Positions 45,570-54,750 of a stretch of 64,000 nucleotides of DNA are shown here, one piece after another; positions within the stretch are counted from its first letter, which is position 1; each line of letters opens with the position of its first letter. Both the position numbers and the translations under genes were made by a program. The stretch is from Actinomyces oris. GTDB lineage: Bacteria; Actinomycetota; Actinomycetes; Actinomycetales; Actinomycetaceae. The notes beneath the pieces were generated by a model. It was given only the letters and a program-made list of their open reading frames with translations. It ran no database searches and had not been told where the DNA came from. Location: NCBI RefSeq assembly GCF_001553935.1, contig NZ_CP014232.1, positions 2,728,001 to 2,792,000 on the forward strand, read 5' to 3'.

Positions 45570-48263
45570 TCAGAGATCCTCTGAACCAGTGCGTCGAGCG
45601 GTCAGAGCACGCCGCAGGTCGTCAAGACTCTTGAGGACGAGCCGGCGCAGAGCCGACGGCGCCTCGGGGTGCGTCGCGAGCCAGTCCTCGACCGCCTGGA
45701 CGTCCGCCTCGTCCCCGCAGGCGGGGAAGAGCCCGACGACTAACCGGGTGGCGATCTCCTGGCCGCGCGCACCCCACAGCCCTTGGAGCTCCTGGAGGTA
45801 GCGGCGGGTGAATGCCCCGGTCAGCTCCCGGTGGGCGTCGACGGCGAAACCCGCCACGAGGGCGTCGATGTGGTCGTTGCTCAAAGCGGTGTCGCCCAGG
45901 AGCCTGTCGAAGACCTCGGCCTTAAGGTCCTGGCGGGGCATCGAGCTGGAGGCCTGCAGGTGATGGGTGATGCCGCTGGCCGTCGGGTCCGCCTTCCGCT
46001 GCGCCTCGAGCTCGTCGGCACTGACGGCATCCAGTTGCGCCAAGGCGGTCAGGGCCCGCCATCGCATGTCGGCGTCCAGCTCCAGTCCGGGAAGAGCCCC
46101 GTCCAGTATCTCCCGTGCACGAGCAGCCGCCTGAGCGCTGCCCGCCTCACCGAGCAGCCGCGCCTGCCCTGCAGCCTCCAGCCAGGCACGGGCCCGGACG
46201 ATCTGGGCGTCGGAGCCCGGCGCGGCAGCGCGGAGCCTGCCCCACCCGCCGTGCAGGAAAGCCGGGTCCGTCATCTTCGAGGGCTCGGTCGAGTCATCGG
46301 CCACGAGGCGCTCCAGAAGCGCGCGCCGCGTGTGCGGGCCGACATACCTGCTCGTGACTCGTAGCGCCTGGTTCAGCAGGACGGTCAGGGTGCTCGGCTC
46401 GGTGTCGTCGTCGGCGTGCGCCAGGACGGCCTGAACGAACAGCGCCGCATCGATGCGAGCGTCACGCACCAGGTTGTGCAGCATCGACCAGGTCAAGGAC
46501 CGCGCCATGGGATCGCGCAGGGCTCCGAGCGAAGCGGCCAGACAGGACAGCGAGGTGTCGTCGGGCCGCACGACGGCGTAGGTGAGGTCCTCGTCGTTGA
46601 CGATGACGAGATCGGGAGCGGGCAGTCCCACGGCCTCGACGATGTCGAGCTGCTCGGCCTCCAGGACCACCGGCAGCCGGTGGGTGCGTACCAGCGCCCC
46701 ATCCCCGTCGAAGGAGTACAAACCGACCACGAGCGTGTGCGGACGCAGGACGCTCTGCCCGGTCACCGGGTCGATCCCCTCCTGCTGCAGGGTCAGGGAG
46801 GCGATCCGTCCCTCATGAACGGCCAGCTCGTCGGTGATGACCGAGGGGCCTGCGGTGTGGAGCCAGGCGCGGGCCCAGTCGTGCATGTCACGGCCCGAGA
46901 CCTGGGAGAGCACGCCCAGGAAGTCGTCCAGGCATGCGTTGCCGTAGGCCCTGCGCTCGAAGAGGAGCCCCGCGGCCTTGAAGAAGGCCTCCTGGCCGAC
47001 ATGGGCGACGAGCTGCTTAAGGACGGCGGCGCCCTTGGCGTAGGTGATGCCGTCGAAGGCCTGCCGGGCGGCCTCGACGTCGTCGACCTGCGCGACGATG
47101 GGGTGGGTGGTGGCCGGCCGGGAGTCCTCCAGGTAGGCCCAGGCCTTACGAGTGGAGGCGAAGCTCACCCAGGCCTCGGTGTAGCCGGCCGCTTCGGCCT
47201 CGGCCCAGGTGCCCTGATGATCGGCGAAGGACTCCTTGAGCCAGGTGTCCTCCCACCACATGGGGGTCACGAGGTCACCGAACCACATATGACACATCTC
47301 GTGGAGGATCGTGTTGGCGCGTCCGGCCCTCTGGGAGCGGGTGACCGGTCCCCTGAAGAGGTAGAGCTCCTCGTTGAAGGTGACGCAGCCCGGGTTCTCC
47401 ATAGCTCCGAGGTTGTACTCGGGGACGAGAACGCTGTCGTAGGAGTCCCAGGGGAAGCCGTAGGCGTAGGCCCGGTCGTAGAGGTCCAGGCCGGCGCGGG
47501 TCAGGTCGAGGAGCTCGGCGGCATCGAGGTGCTCAGCCAGGCTGGCGCGGCAGGACCAGGACAGCGGGACCGTCAGGCCCGGCCGACTCGGGGACGTCCA
47601 TTGCCCGGTCACTCGGTGCCAGGGGCCGGCCGCCAGTGCGGTGAGGTAACTGGGCAGGGGCCTGGAGGCGGCGAAGGACGTCGTCTCACAGCCGGAGTCG
47701 GTGCCGACCGAGACACTCGAGCTGCCCGCCGTCGGTCGCGCGTTGGACATGACCGTCCAGCCGCGGGGGTGCCTGACCTCCAGCGAGAAGCGGGTCTTGA
47801 TGTCCGGCTGTTCCATGACCGGCCAGGCCCGGCGCGCGTCGGAGGGCTCGAAGTGGGTGTAGAGGTAGGTGGCGCCATCGACCGGGTCGTGGAAGCGGTG
47901 CAGCCCCTGACCCGAGTTGGAGTAGAGGCCGCGCGCCGCGATTTCCACCGTGTGCTCGCCCGGGTCGAGGACGGGCAGCTCGATACGGGCCCCGTCCCAG
48001 GTCACCGGGGCGGGTTGCCCGTCGATGCTGAGGGAGTCGACCGTCTGCCCCACGAAGTCCACCCAGAGTCCTTCGGCGCGTTGCCTGATGTCCAGCCCCA
48101 TCAGGCAACGCACGCTGAAGGCGGCCTCGTGGCGGTCGATGGCCCCGGTGACATCGACAGCCACGTGGGCAGAGGGCACCTGGCACACGGAGGATCGCCA
48201 GGCGGCCTCCTCGTGACGCAGGTTCGTGGGGCTGTCGGAGCGGGCGGGCGCGGTGGTCGTCAT
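45570..48263 (-). CDS. pepN: Aminopeptidase N, M1 family
   Basis: This zinc metallopeptidase removes N-terminal residues from peptides in the cytoplasm. The ATG at 48263 (MTTTAPARS) is preferred: TAGATT lies seven bases upstream and no conserved sequence lies beyond it. The 897 residues show GAMEN near 287 for the substrate amino terminus and the zinc site HEMCHMWFGD near 321, with the second Glu in WLKESFADHQ. An ERAP1-like helical C-terminal half follows. The length is typical of actinobacterial PepN. It lies 81 bases after gnd on the same strand but behind a hairpin, so it is likely transcribed on its own. Confidence 0.95.
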   Translation of the reverse strand: MTTTAPARSDSPTNLRHEEAAWRSSVCQVPSAHVAVDVTGAIDRHEAAFSVRCLMGLDIRQRAEGLWVDFVGQTVDSLSIDGQPAPVTWDGARIELPVLDPGEHTVEIAARGLYSNSGQGLHRFHDPVDGATYLYTHFEPSDARRAWPVMEQPDIKTRFSLEVRHPRGWTVMSNARPTAGSSSVSVGTDSGCETTSFAASRPLPSYLTALAAGPWHRVTGQWTSPSRPGLTVPLSWSCRASLAEHLDAAELLDLTRAGLDLYDRAYAYGFPWDSYDSVLVPEYNLGAMENPGCVTFNEELYLFRGPVTRSQRAGRANTILHEMCHMWFGDLVTPMWWEDTWLKESFADHQGTWAEAEAAGYTEAWVSFASTRKAWAYLEDSRPATTHPIVAQVDDVEAARQAFDGITYAKGAAVLKQLVAHVGQEAFFKAAGLLFERRAYGNACLDDFLGVLSQVSGRDMHDWARAWLHTAGPSVITDELAVHEGRIASLTLQQEGIDPVTGQSVLRPHTLVVGLYSFDGDGALVRTHRLPVVLEAEQLDIVEAVGLPAPDLVIVNDEDLTYAVVRPDDTSLSCLAASLGALRDPMARSLTWSMLHNLVRDARIDAALFVQAVLAHADDDTEPSTLTVLLNQALRVTSRYVGPHTRRALLERLVADDSTEPSKMTDPAFLHGGWGRLRAAAPGSDAQIVRARAWLEAAGQARLLGEAGSAQAAARAREILDGALPGLELDADMRWRALTALAQLDAVSADELEAQRKADPTASGITHHLQASSSMPRQDLKAEVFDRLLGDTALSNDHIDALVAGFAVDAHRELTGAFTRRYLQELQGLWGARGQEIATRLVVGLFPACGDEADVQAVEDWLATHPEAPSALRRLVLKSLDDLRRALTARRTGSEDL

Positions 48264-48270
48264 GCGGCAA

Positions 48271-48276
48271 AATCTA
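48271..48276 (-). promoter_or_regulatory. -10 element of a probable leaderless pepN promoter
   Basis: TAGATT on the minus strand is seven bases before the ATG at 48263; there is no ribosome-binding site. Confidence 0.5.
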
Positions 48277-48304
48277 GCGGCATGCGGTCGCGGCCGAGAC
48301 CTCA

Positions 48305-48338
48305 GCGAGCCTGGTACGAGGTGGGTACCAGGCCTCGC
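48305..48338 (-). terminator. Hairpin after gnd
   Basis: GCGAGCCTGGTAC (48305-48317) pairs with GTACCAGGCCTCGC (48325-48338), a 13-bp stem with one bulged base and a seven-base loop, just after the gnd stop and before the pepN promoter on the minus strand. Confidence 0.65.
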
Positions 48339-48344
48339 CAAACC

Positions 48345-49820
48345 TCAGTCCCACTTTTCCTCGGTGCGCTCGGGCGTGGCCCACAGGGTGTGGTAGACGC
48401 CCTCGACGTCATCGGTGCGGTGGTAGGTGTGCGAGCCGAAGAAGTCTCGCTGCCCCTGGATGAGGGCGGCCGGTAGGCGCCGGGAGCGCAGCTGGTCGAC
48501 GTAGGCCAGGGAGGAGGCGAAGGCCGGGGCGGGGACGCCGGTGGTGGCGGAGGTGGCCACGACCTGGCGCCAGGCGGGCAGAACCTTCGCCAGGGAGGAG
48601 GCGAAGACCGGCGCCGTGAGCAGACTGGCCAGAGAGGGGTTCTCGGCGTAAGCACGGGTGATGTCGTCCAGGAAGCGGGCTCGGATGATGCAGCCGCCTC
48701 GCCAGATACGGGCCATGGCGCCCAGGTCGATTTTCCAGTCGAACTGCTTGGAGGCGGTGGCGATCTCATCGAAGCCCTGGGCGTAGGCCGCGATCTTGGA
48801 GCCGTAGAGGGCCTGCTTGACGGCATCGACGAAGGCGCGTCGCTCCTCGGGGTCGGTCAGGGCCGTCTGTGTGGTTCCTGCAGCAATATCAGCGGCCTGG
48901 ACCGCGGCCCGCGCCGCGCTGGAGGAGGAGACCGCTCGCGCGAAGGTGGCCTCGGCGATGGCGGGCACGGCCACTCCCAGCTCGAGGGCCGTTTGGGTGG
49001 TCCACACGCCGGTGCCCTTCTGGCCGGCCGCGTCGACGACGACATCGACGAAGGCCTCACCGGTGGCCGCATCGGTGTGGGACAGGACCTCGGTGGTGAT
49101 GTCGATGAGGTAGGAGTCGAGCTCGGAGTCCTTCCAGGAGCGGAAGACCTCGGCGATCTCGGGAACCGTGAACCCGCCGACGTGGCGCAGCAGGTCGTAC
49201 GCCTCGGCGATGAGCTGCATGTCGGCGTACTCGATGCCGTTGTGGACCATCTTGACGAAGTGGCCGGCGCCGTCGGGACCGACGTGGGTGCAGCACGGCG
49301 TGCCGTCCACGTGGGCGGAGATGGATTCCAGCATCGGCCCTAGGCGGTCGTAGGACTCGGCGGTGCCGCCGGGCATGATCGAGGGGCCGTTGAGTGCCCC
49401 TTCCTCGCCTCCGGAGACCCCCATGCCCACAAAGTGCAGCCCGCGCTCACGCAGGGAGACCTCGCGGCGCCGGGTGTCGGTGTAGAGCGTGTTGCCGGCA
49501 TCGACGATGATGTCACCGGGCTCCATGAGGGCAGCGAGCTCCTCGATGACCGCCTCGGTGGCCGCTCCGGCCTGAACCATGATGATGGCCACGCGCGGCG
49601 TGCGCAGCGAGGCCACAAAGTCCTTCAGGTCGGCTGCGGGCACGAAGTCACCTTCGGAGCCGTAGCGTTCGATGAGCCTCTCGGTGCGGGCCAGCGTGCG
49701 GTTGAAGACGGCGACCGCGTGGCCATGACGAGCCAGGTTGCGGGCCAGGTTCGCCCCCATCACCCCCAGCCCGAAGACACCGAGGTCGGCTGTGGCCGGT
49801 GCGGGGGTGAAGCTGGTCAT
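48345..49820 (-). CDS. gnd: 6-phosphogluconate dehydrogenase, decarboxylating
   Basis: The enzyme oxidises 6-phosphogluconate to ribulose 5-phosphate and CO2 with NADP, the third oxidative pentose phosphate step. The 491 residues have the nucleotide-binding GLGVMGANLARN near the N-terminus, the MGVSGGEEGALNGPSIMPGG substrate loop, catalytic Lys in GHFVKMVHNGIEYADMQ and a C-terminal all-helical domain with QAQRDFFGSHTY-type ending (GQRDFFGSHTYHRTD). GGAAAGGA lies five bases before the ATG. It is transcribed away from zwf-opcA-pgl, which encode the preceding steps. Confidence 0.97.
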   Translation of the reverse strand: MTSFTPAPATADLGVFGLGVMGANLARNLARHGHAVAVFNRTLARTERLIERYGSEGDFVPAADLKDFVASLRTPRVAIIMVQAGAATEAVIEELAALMEPGDIIVDAGNTLYTDTRRREVSLRERGLHFVGMGVSGGEEGALNGPSIMPGGTAESYDRLGPMLESISAHVDGTPCCTHVGPDGAGHFVKMVHNGIEYADMQLIAEAYDLLRHVGGFTVPEIAEVFRSWKDSELDSYLIDITTEVLSHTDAATGEAFVDVVVDAAGQKGTGVWTTQTALELGVAVPAIAEATFARAVSSSSAARAAVQAADIAAGTTQTALTDPEERRAFVDAVKQALYGSKIAAYAQGFDEIATASKQFDWKIDLGAMARIWRGGCIIRARFLDDITRAYAENPSLASLLTAPVFASSLAKVLPAWRQVVATSATTGVPAPAFASSLAYVDQLRSRRLPAALIQGQRDFFGSHTYHRTDDVEGVYHTLWATPERTEEKWD

Positions 49821-50245
49821 GAAAGTCCTTTCCTGTGCCGCAGCCCCTGATGACAGCGCTGCGATTCCAAGCCTTGGTGGCGGACGACACTGGCTGCGCT
49901 CTACGAGACCGCAACAGCGTGTCGGTCTTCCGGTTCACCATGCCGATGAGTGCCCACCGGCACCTGTCATCCTCGACGACCCTACCGCGTCGGGGCCTCG
50001 CGCACGAGGAGCGTCCGTGGTTCAGACGTCCCCCGAAAGACGTGCGACGGCTCACGGTAGGCCTGTCCCTGCCGGGTGCGCTGCTCCCCGGGGCGCTACA
50101 GTGACGTGTGCGGCCAGCACGGCTCCTCGAGCCGGTGCGGCAGCCCCGACCGGACACGTCACCGTCTTAGTCAGATCGCCGCAGTGCGCCGACGGCCCGC
50201 TGGTGACGCTTAGTCCGCTGTTCGTCGATCCTCAGAAAGGCTGAC
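49821..50245. other. Divergent intergenic region between gnd and zwf
   Basis: These 425 bases hold no convincing gene. The zwf ribosome-binding site AGAAAGG (50234-50240) is visible. TACAGT near 50097-50102 is a candidate -10 element for zwf, and TAGGGT read on the minus strand near 49981-49986 is a candidate for gnd. The shared space would allow coordinated control of the pentose phosphate genes. Confidence 0.45.
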
Positions 50246-51829
50246 GTGTCCAGCTCCGATTCTGCGACTCCGTTCCCGTCGTCGAGACCCACGCGGGCGG
50301 CCAACCCGCTTCTCGACGCCCGCGATCTTCGCCTTCCGCGTATCGCGGACCCCTGCGTCCTAGTGATGTTCGGCATCACTGGTGATCTGGCTCGTCACAA
50401 GCTCCTGCCCGCGATCTACGACCTGGCCAACCGGGGCCTGCTCTCACCCAGCTTCTCCCTGGTGGGGGTCGGCCGGCGCTCCTGGTCCGACGACGACCTG
50501 CGCGCCTACGTGGAGAAGTCGGCTCGGGAGGGCGCCCGCACCCCGTGGCGTCCCGCCATCTGGGAGCAGCTGGCAGCGGGGATGCGCTTCGTGGAGTTCG
50601 CCTCCTTCGAGGACGACGCCGCCTACGACCGGCTCACGGCCGTGGTGGATGACCTGGACGCCACCCGGGGCACGCGCGGCAACCGCGCCTTCTACCTGTC
50701 GATCCCCCCGGGATGGTTCCCGGCCGTGACTGAGCGGATAGCCCGCTCCGGGCTCGTGGAGGAGTCGCCCGAGGCCTGGCGCCGCGTGGTCATTGAGAAG
50801 CCCTTCGGGCACGACCGCGCCAGCGCCCGAGAGCTCGATGACCTTGTGGGACGCATCGTGCGTCCCGACGACGTCTTCAGAGTCGACCACTACCTGGGCA
50901 AGGAGACGGTGCAGAACATCCTGGCGCTGCGGTTCGCCAACACGATGTTCGAGCCGCTGTGGAACCAGCGCTACGTCGACCACGTCCAGATCACGATGGC
51001 CGAGGACATCGGTATCGGAACCCGGGCCGGCTACTACGACACCATCGGCTCGGCGCGCGACGTCATTCAGAACCACCTGCTCCAGCTCCTGGCGCTGACC
51101 GCGATGGAGGAGCCCACCAGCATGGAGGCGGCCGCGGTGCGCCTGGAGAAGGAGAAGGTGCTCAACTGCGTGCGCCTGGAGCGCGATGGGGTGCTGGACC
51201 TGGACCTCACCACTGCCCGGGGCCGTTACGACGCCGGCTTCCAGGGAGGGCTGCCGGTGCGGGGCTACCTGGAGGAGGACGGCGTCGCCGCCGACTCCCG
51301 CACCGAGACCTTCGCTGCCCTGCGCCTGGAGATCGCCAACCGTCGCTGGGCCGGTGTGCCGTTCTACCTGCGTGCCGGTAAGCGCCTGACCCGCCGGGTC
51401 ACTGAGGTCGCCGTCGTCTTCAAGCAGCCGCCGTTCCTGCCCTTTGAGTCGGCGGCCACCACGGCCGTGGGCGCCAACACCATCGTGCTGCGCATCCAGC
51501 CCGATGAGGGCATCACGCTACGGCTGGCCTCCAAGGTGCCCGGAACCCAGATGGAGCTGCGTGACGTCTCGATGGACTTCGGCTACGGAGCCACCTTCAA
51601 CGAGGAGTCCCCGGAGGCCTACGAGCGCCTCATTCTCGACGCGCTTTTGGGTGATGCCCCATTGTTCCCCCACCAGCGTGAGGTCGACCTGTCCTGGCGC
51701 ATCCTGGATCCTGTCATCGAGCACTGGGGCGCCGGTGGGAGTCCCGAGGGCTATCGCCCCGGCTCCTGGGGGCCGGCCAGTGCTCACGAACTCCTTGCCC
51801 GCGACGGCCGCACCTGGAGGCGCTCATGA
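50246..51829 (+). CDS. zwf: Glucose-6-phosphate 1-dehydrogenase
   Basis: Zwf oxidises glucose 6-phosphate to 6-phosphogluconolactone with NADP, the first step of the oxidative pentose phosphate pathway. The 527 residues include the cofactor loop MFGITGDLARHKLLPA (about 42-57), the active-site RVDHYLGKE with catalytic His and the EKPFGHD block. The GTG start has AGAAAGG five bases upstream. Its stop overlaps opcA by four bases, giving a zwf-opcA-pgl operon. The input, glucose 6-phosphate, would come from ScrB and Pgi encoded nearby. Confidence 0.97.
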   Translation: MSSSDSATPFPSSRPTRAANPLLDARDLRLPRIADPCVLVMFGITGDLARHKLLPAIYDLANRGLLSPSFSLVGVGRRSWSDDDLRAYVEKSAREGARTPWRPAIWEQLAAGMRFVEFASFEDDAAYDRLTAVVDDLDATRGTRGNRAFYLSIPPGWFPAVTERIARSGLVEESPEAWRRVVIEKPFGHDRASARELDDLVGRIVRPDDVFRVDHYLGKETVQNILALRFANTMFEPLWNQRYVDHVQITMAEDIGIGTRAGYYDTIGSARDVIQNHLLQLLALTAMEEPTSMEAAAVRLEKEKVLNCVRLERDGVLDLDLTTARGRYDAGFQGGLPVRGYLEEDGVAADSRTETFAALRLEIANRRWAGVPFYLRAGKRLTRRVTEVAVVFKQPPFLPFESAATTAVGANTIVLRIQPDEGITLRLASKVPGTQMELRDVSMDFGYGATFNEESPEAYERLILDALLGDAPLFPHQREVDLSWRILDPVIEHWGAGGSPEGYRPGSWGPASAHELLARDGRTWRRS

Positions 51830-52797
51830 TTACCACACTGACCGCGACGACCACGTCCCGGATCGTCTCCCGGCTGGTGGAGCACGAGGGGACCTCCGGC
51901 TCCTCCCGGGTGCTGACACTCGTGATCTCCACCGACGAGAAGGGATTGGAGGATGCGCTGTGCGCCGCGCACGGTGCCAGCCGGGATCACCCCAGCCGCA
52001 TCATCGCCGTCGTCAAACCGCCCGAGGAGGACACTTCCGGTCGCGCGACTCCGCGCAGCCGTGACGGACATGTCCCGGCCCAGGCCGGTGGGCACCTGGA
52101 CGCTGAGATCCGTGTTGGTCACGACGCCGGTGCGGGTGAGACGCTGGTCCTGCGGCCCTGGGACGAGGCGGCTCTGCACACCGACACGCTGGTGGTGCCC
52201 TTTCTTCTGCCCGACGCCCCGGTAGTCGTGTGGTGGCCGACGACCGTCCCCAAGATCCCCTCACAGGATCCCTTGGGACGCCTGGGCTCCACACGCATCA
52301 CCAACACTCCCGCGCAGGACTTCCCGGCCAGAGCGCTGCGGACGCTGGCACCGGTAAGCGCACGTGGCGACATCGACCTGGCCTGGACTCGCATCACCCT
52401 GTGGCGCGCCATGGTGGCCTCCACCCTGGACCCGCTGCTGCGTGCGGGCAGCCTGCGAGAGGTCGTGGTCGCCGGCGAGCCGAGGAACTCCTCGCTCTCC
52501 CTCATGATCGCGTGGTTGCGGCTTCGGCTGGACGTACCGGTCACGCGAGTCGATGAGGAGGGCTTCAAGGGCATCTCCTCCATCACCGCCAGAACCGACG
52601 ACGGCGAGGTCATCATCGCCCGCCACGACCTGGAGCGGGTCACCATCACGCGCCCCGGCTCCCCGGAGCCCCAGGTGGTCACGATGGCCCGGCGCGAGCC
52701 GATCAGCACCCTCAATGAGGAGCTGCGCCGGCTCACCCCCGACCTCATCTACCAGGAGGTCCTGGCCACACTGCTCGAGGAGCCCGTCAATGACTGA
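51826..52797 (+). CDS. opcA: Glucose-6-phosphate dehydrogenase assembly protein OpcA
   Basis: OpcA is an allosteric partner that activates or stabilises Zwf in cyanobacteria and Actinobacteria. The 323 residues contain the family blocks VLTLVISTD, HPSRIIAVV and DAPVVVWWPTTVP, and the long region ITNTPAQDFPARALRTLAP followed by DLAWTRITLWRAMVA. Its ATG overlaps the zwf stop (51826-51829) and its stop overlaps the pgl start by eight bases, so the three proteins should be made in step. Confidence 0.95.
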   Translation: MITTLTATTTSRIVSRLVEHEGTSGSSRVLTLVISTDEKGLEDALCAAHGASRDHPSRIIAVVKPPEEDTSGRATPRSRDGHVPAQAGGHLDAEIRVGHDAGAGETLVLRPWDEAALHTDTLVVPFLLPDAPVVVWWPTTVPKIPSQDPLGRLGSTRITNTPAQDFPARALRTLAPVSARGDIDLAWTRITLWRAMVASTLDPLLRAGSLREVVVAGEPRNSSLSLMIAWLRLRLDVPVTRVDEEGFKGISSITARTDDGEVIIARHDLERVTITRPGSPEPQVVTMARREPISTLNEELRRLTPDLIYQEVLATLLEEPVND

Positions 52798-53584
52798 CAA
52801 CCGCACGGCTGACGCCCAGGCGATCACTGAGATCCAGGCGGCGGCCTCCTCGGCTGCCAAGCCAGAGGTCATGGTGCTTCCCACCTTGAGCGACGCCGCA
52901 CGCAGGGCCTGCCAGGACACCGTGCGGGTCCTGGCCGCGGCGGTGACGGATCGGGGCGTCGGCCACCTGGCGCTGACAGGCGGTTCCGGGGGGATGGCGC
53001 TGTCTGAGACCCTTGCGCCGCTCATCGCCGCCCAGCACGAGACGGTGCGCCGTGCCATCCACCTGTGGTTCGGCGACGAGCGCTTCGTGCCCGCCGGGGA
53101 CCCGGAGCGTAACGATCTGCTGGCCACTCCTCTCATCGCCGCAGGCATCAGGGAGTCTCAGACACACCGGCTGGTCGCTCCGAACGAGGTCGGTGGCCTG
53201 GATGAGGCGACCGCCCGCATGGTCCACGAGCTCGAGTCGGCGGGTGTGGCCCACAGCGGCTTCGACGTCGTCCACGTGGGGCTGGGACCTGACGCACACG
53301 TCTGCTCCCTCTTCCCCGGGCACCCGGCTGCACTCGCGGTGGGAGTGCCCGCCGTAGCCGTGCGCAACTCACCCAAGCCGCCTCCCGAGCGCTACTCGCT
53401 GACCTTCGAGGCCTTGCAGCATGCCGGCCGAGTCATGGTGGTGGCCGGTGGTGAGGGCAAGGCCGAGGCGGTCCGCCTGGGGCTGGGTACTCCCGATGTG
53501 CTCAAGGCACCGGCCTCATGCTGCCGGGGAGAGCAGACCACCTGGTACCTGGATGAACCGGCCAACGCTCTGATGACTGATTGA
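52790..53584 (+). CDS. pgl: 6-phosphogluconolactonase
   Basis: Pgl hydrolyses 6-phosphogluconolactone to 6-phosphogluconate. The ATG at 52790 overlaps the opcA end and gives 264 residues. Motifs of the DevB/NagB-like fold are visible: LALTGGSGGMALSETL, HLWFGDERFVPAGDPERND, FDVVHVGLGPDAHVCSLFPGHP and VMVVAGGEGKAEAV. It is last in the zwf-opcA-pgl operon and followed by an independent leaderless gene. Confidence 0.95.
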   Translation: MTDNRTADAQAITEIQAAASSAAKPEVMVLPTLSDAARRACQDTVRVLAAAVTDRGVGHLALTGGSGGMALSETLAPLIAAQHETVRRAIHLWFGDERFVPAGDPERNDLLATPLIAAGIRESQTHRLVAPNEVGGLDEATARMVHELESAGVAHSGFDVVHVGLGPDAHVCSLFPGHPAALAVGVPAVAVRNSPKPPPERYSLTFEALQHAGRVMVVAGGEGKAEAVRLGLGTPDVLKAPASCCRGEQTTWYLDEPANALMTD

Positions 53585-53654
53585 GTCTGGTCCGCTCGAC
53601 CTACCGGCGTACTGCGGTCCGACGAGTTCGAGGATTCGTGTCGTCGGGTGAGGC

Positions 53655-53660
53655 TACCGT
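53655..53660 (+). promoter_or_regulatory. -10 element of a probable leaderless HNH-nuclease promoter
   Basis: TACCGT lies six bases before the ATG at 53667 with no ribosome-binding site. Confidence 0.5.
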
Positions 53661-53666
53661 TGTCCC

Positions 53667-54728
53667 ATGAACGCTTCCGGTCGGCTCCTGGCGCGCCTGA
53701 CGGTGCTCGGCGTGCTCGGTGCGTTCGGGATGACAGCAGGTCTTCCCGTTCACGCTGATGACGCCTCGCCGGAGTCCTCCCAGAAGTCCGCAGCCACGGA
53801 GCTCGCTGCTCTCCATGAGGCGCCCTGGGACCGCAGAGGAGACTTCATCCTGTCTGCGAGCGCCTCTCTTGAGGCGCTCGCAGAGCTGCCCGACGACGCT
53901 CCGGCCGCACGGTCCTGGGCCGAGGGAGGTTCCCGCACCGGCTGGTTCGGTGAAGCGTGGACCGACGTTGACGGTGACGGTTGCGACACTCGCAATGAGA
54001 TCCTGGCTCGGGACCTGACGGACGCCGACTTCTCGCGTGCCGACGGCGTCCAGTCTCGTGAGGAGGGACGTGGCCGAGGTGCGGGCGTATGCCCGGACGC
54101 CACTGTCTGGGCAGGTGTCCTTCAAGATCCCTACACCGGCAGAAGAATCACCTTCACACGTGGTCAGGAGACCTCGGCGACTGTCCAGATCGACCATGTG
54201 GTGCCGCTGAACTACCTCTACGCCCACGGAGCCTGGCAGTGGGATGAGCGTACCCGACTGCTGGTGGCCAACGACCCGCTGAATCTCGTCGCCGTTGAAG
54301 GCGAGGCCAACCAGACCAAGGGTGCCTGCGGCCCGGCGAGCTGTCCCGTTGGTTCAACCGAGACCAGCAGCTGGCGGCCCACAGGCCCAGGGGGCTGGTG
54401 GCCGGCCAACACTTCCTACCGCTGCACCTATGCACGTCGCTTCGTATCAGTGGCCGCCGCCTACCGGCTTGGCCTGCCCCAGGCCGACAAGGCCGCACTG
54501 AGCACCACCTTGAGCAGCTGTCTCACAGGTGGCGACGGGACTGCATCCCTCCCCGAACGAGCCGCTCGTACCGCAAAGGAGGTCGGCTCCGTTGTGTGGC
54601 GCAGCCCCGGGTATGCCGCGCTGGCAGCGGTTGGCGCCCTGGTTCTGGGCTGCGGGCTCATCCTTCGGGGCAGACGCCGAGGGCGCGCATCCTCGCGGCG
54701 ACGTCGCCGTTCTGCGTCCCGCCGCTGA
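53667..54728 (+). CDS. Exported, membrane-tethered HNH nuclease-like protein (DUF1524)
   Basis: A signal peptide (residues 1-31, ending PVHA) leads to an extracellular domain of the HNH/DUF1524 type found in secreted actinobacterial nucleases. The core shows WTDVDGDGCDTRNEILARDL, the catalytic Asp176-His177 in QIDHVVPLNYLY and the segment ANDPLNLVAVEGEANQTKG. Cysteine pairs (GACGPASC; Cys in NTSYRCTYA) suggest disulfides. After about residue 305 comes a membrane helix and a strongly Arg-rich tail, so the protein would stay in the membrane with a basic cytoplasmic end. It probably degrades extracellular DNA for nutrients or biofilm control. It is 353 residues long; activity is inferred, not shown. 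Confidence 0.8.
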   Translation: MNASGRLLARLTVLGVLGAFGMTAGLPVHADDASPESSQKSAATELAALHEAPWDRRGDFILSASASLEALAELPDDAPAARSWAEGGSRTGWFGEAWTDVDGDGCDTRNEILARDLTDADFSRADGVQSREEGRGRGAGVCPDATVWAGVLQDPYTGRRITFTRGQETSATVQIDHVVPLNYLYAHGAWQWDERTRLLVANDPLNLVAVEGEANQTKGACGPASCPVGSTETSSWRPTGPGGWWPANTSYRCTYARRFVSVAAAYRLGLPQADKAALSTTLSSCLTGGDGTASLPERAARTAKEVGSVVWRSPGYAALAAVGALVLGCGLILRGRRRGRASSRRRRRSASRR

Positions 54729-54738
54729 GCCACTTGCT

Positions 54739-54744
54739 TAGGAT
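54739..54744 (+). promoter_or_regulatory. -10 element of a probable leaderless S4-protein promoter
   Basis: TAGGAT lies six bases before the ATG at 54751, and no ribosome-binding site is present. Confidence 0.5.
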
Positions 54745-54750
54745 GCCGTC

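Noticed and set aside
46416-48476. A 686-codon open frame on the plus strand opposite pepN
   Set aside because: It lies wholly antisense to a clear M1 aminopeptidase, is rich in Gly/Val/Asp/Gln without any family motif, and is explained by the GC bias of codon third positions.
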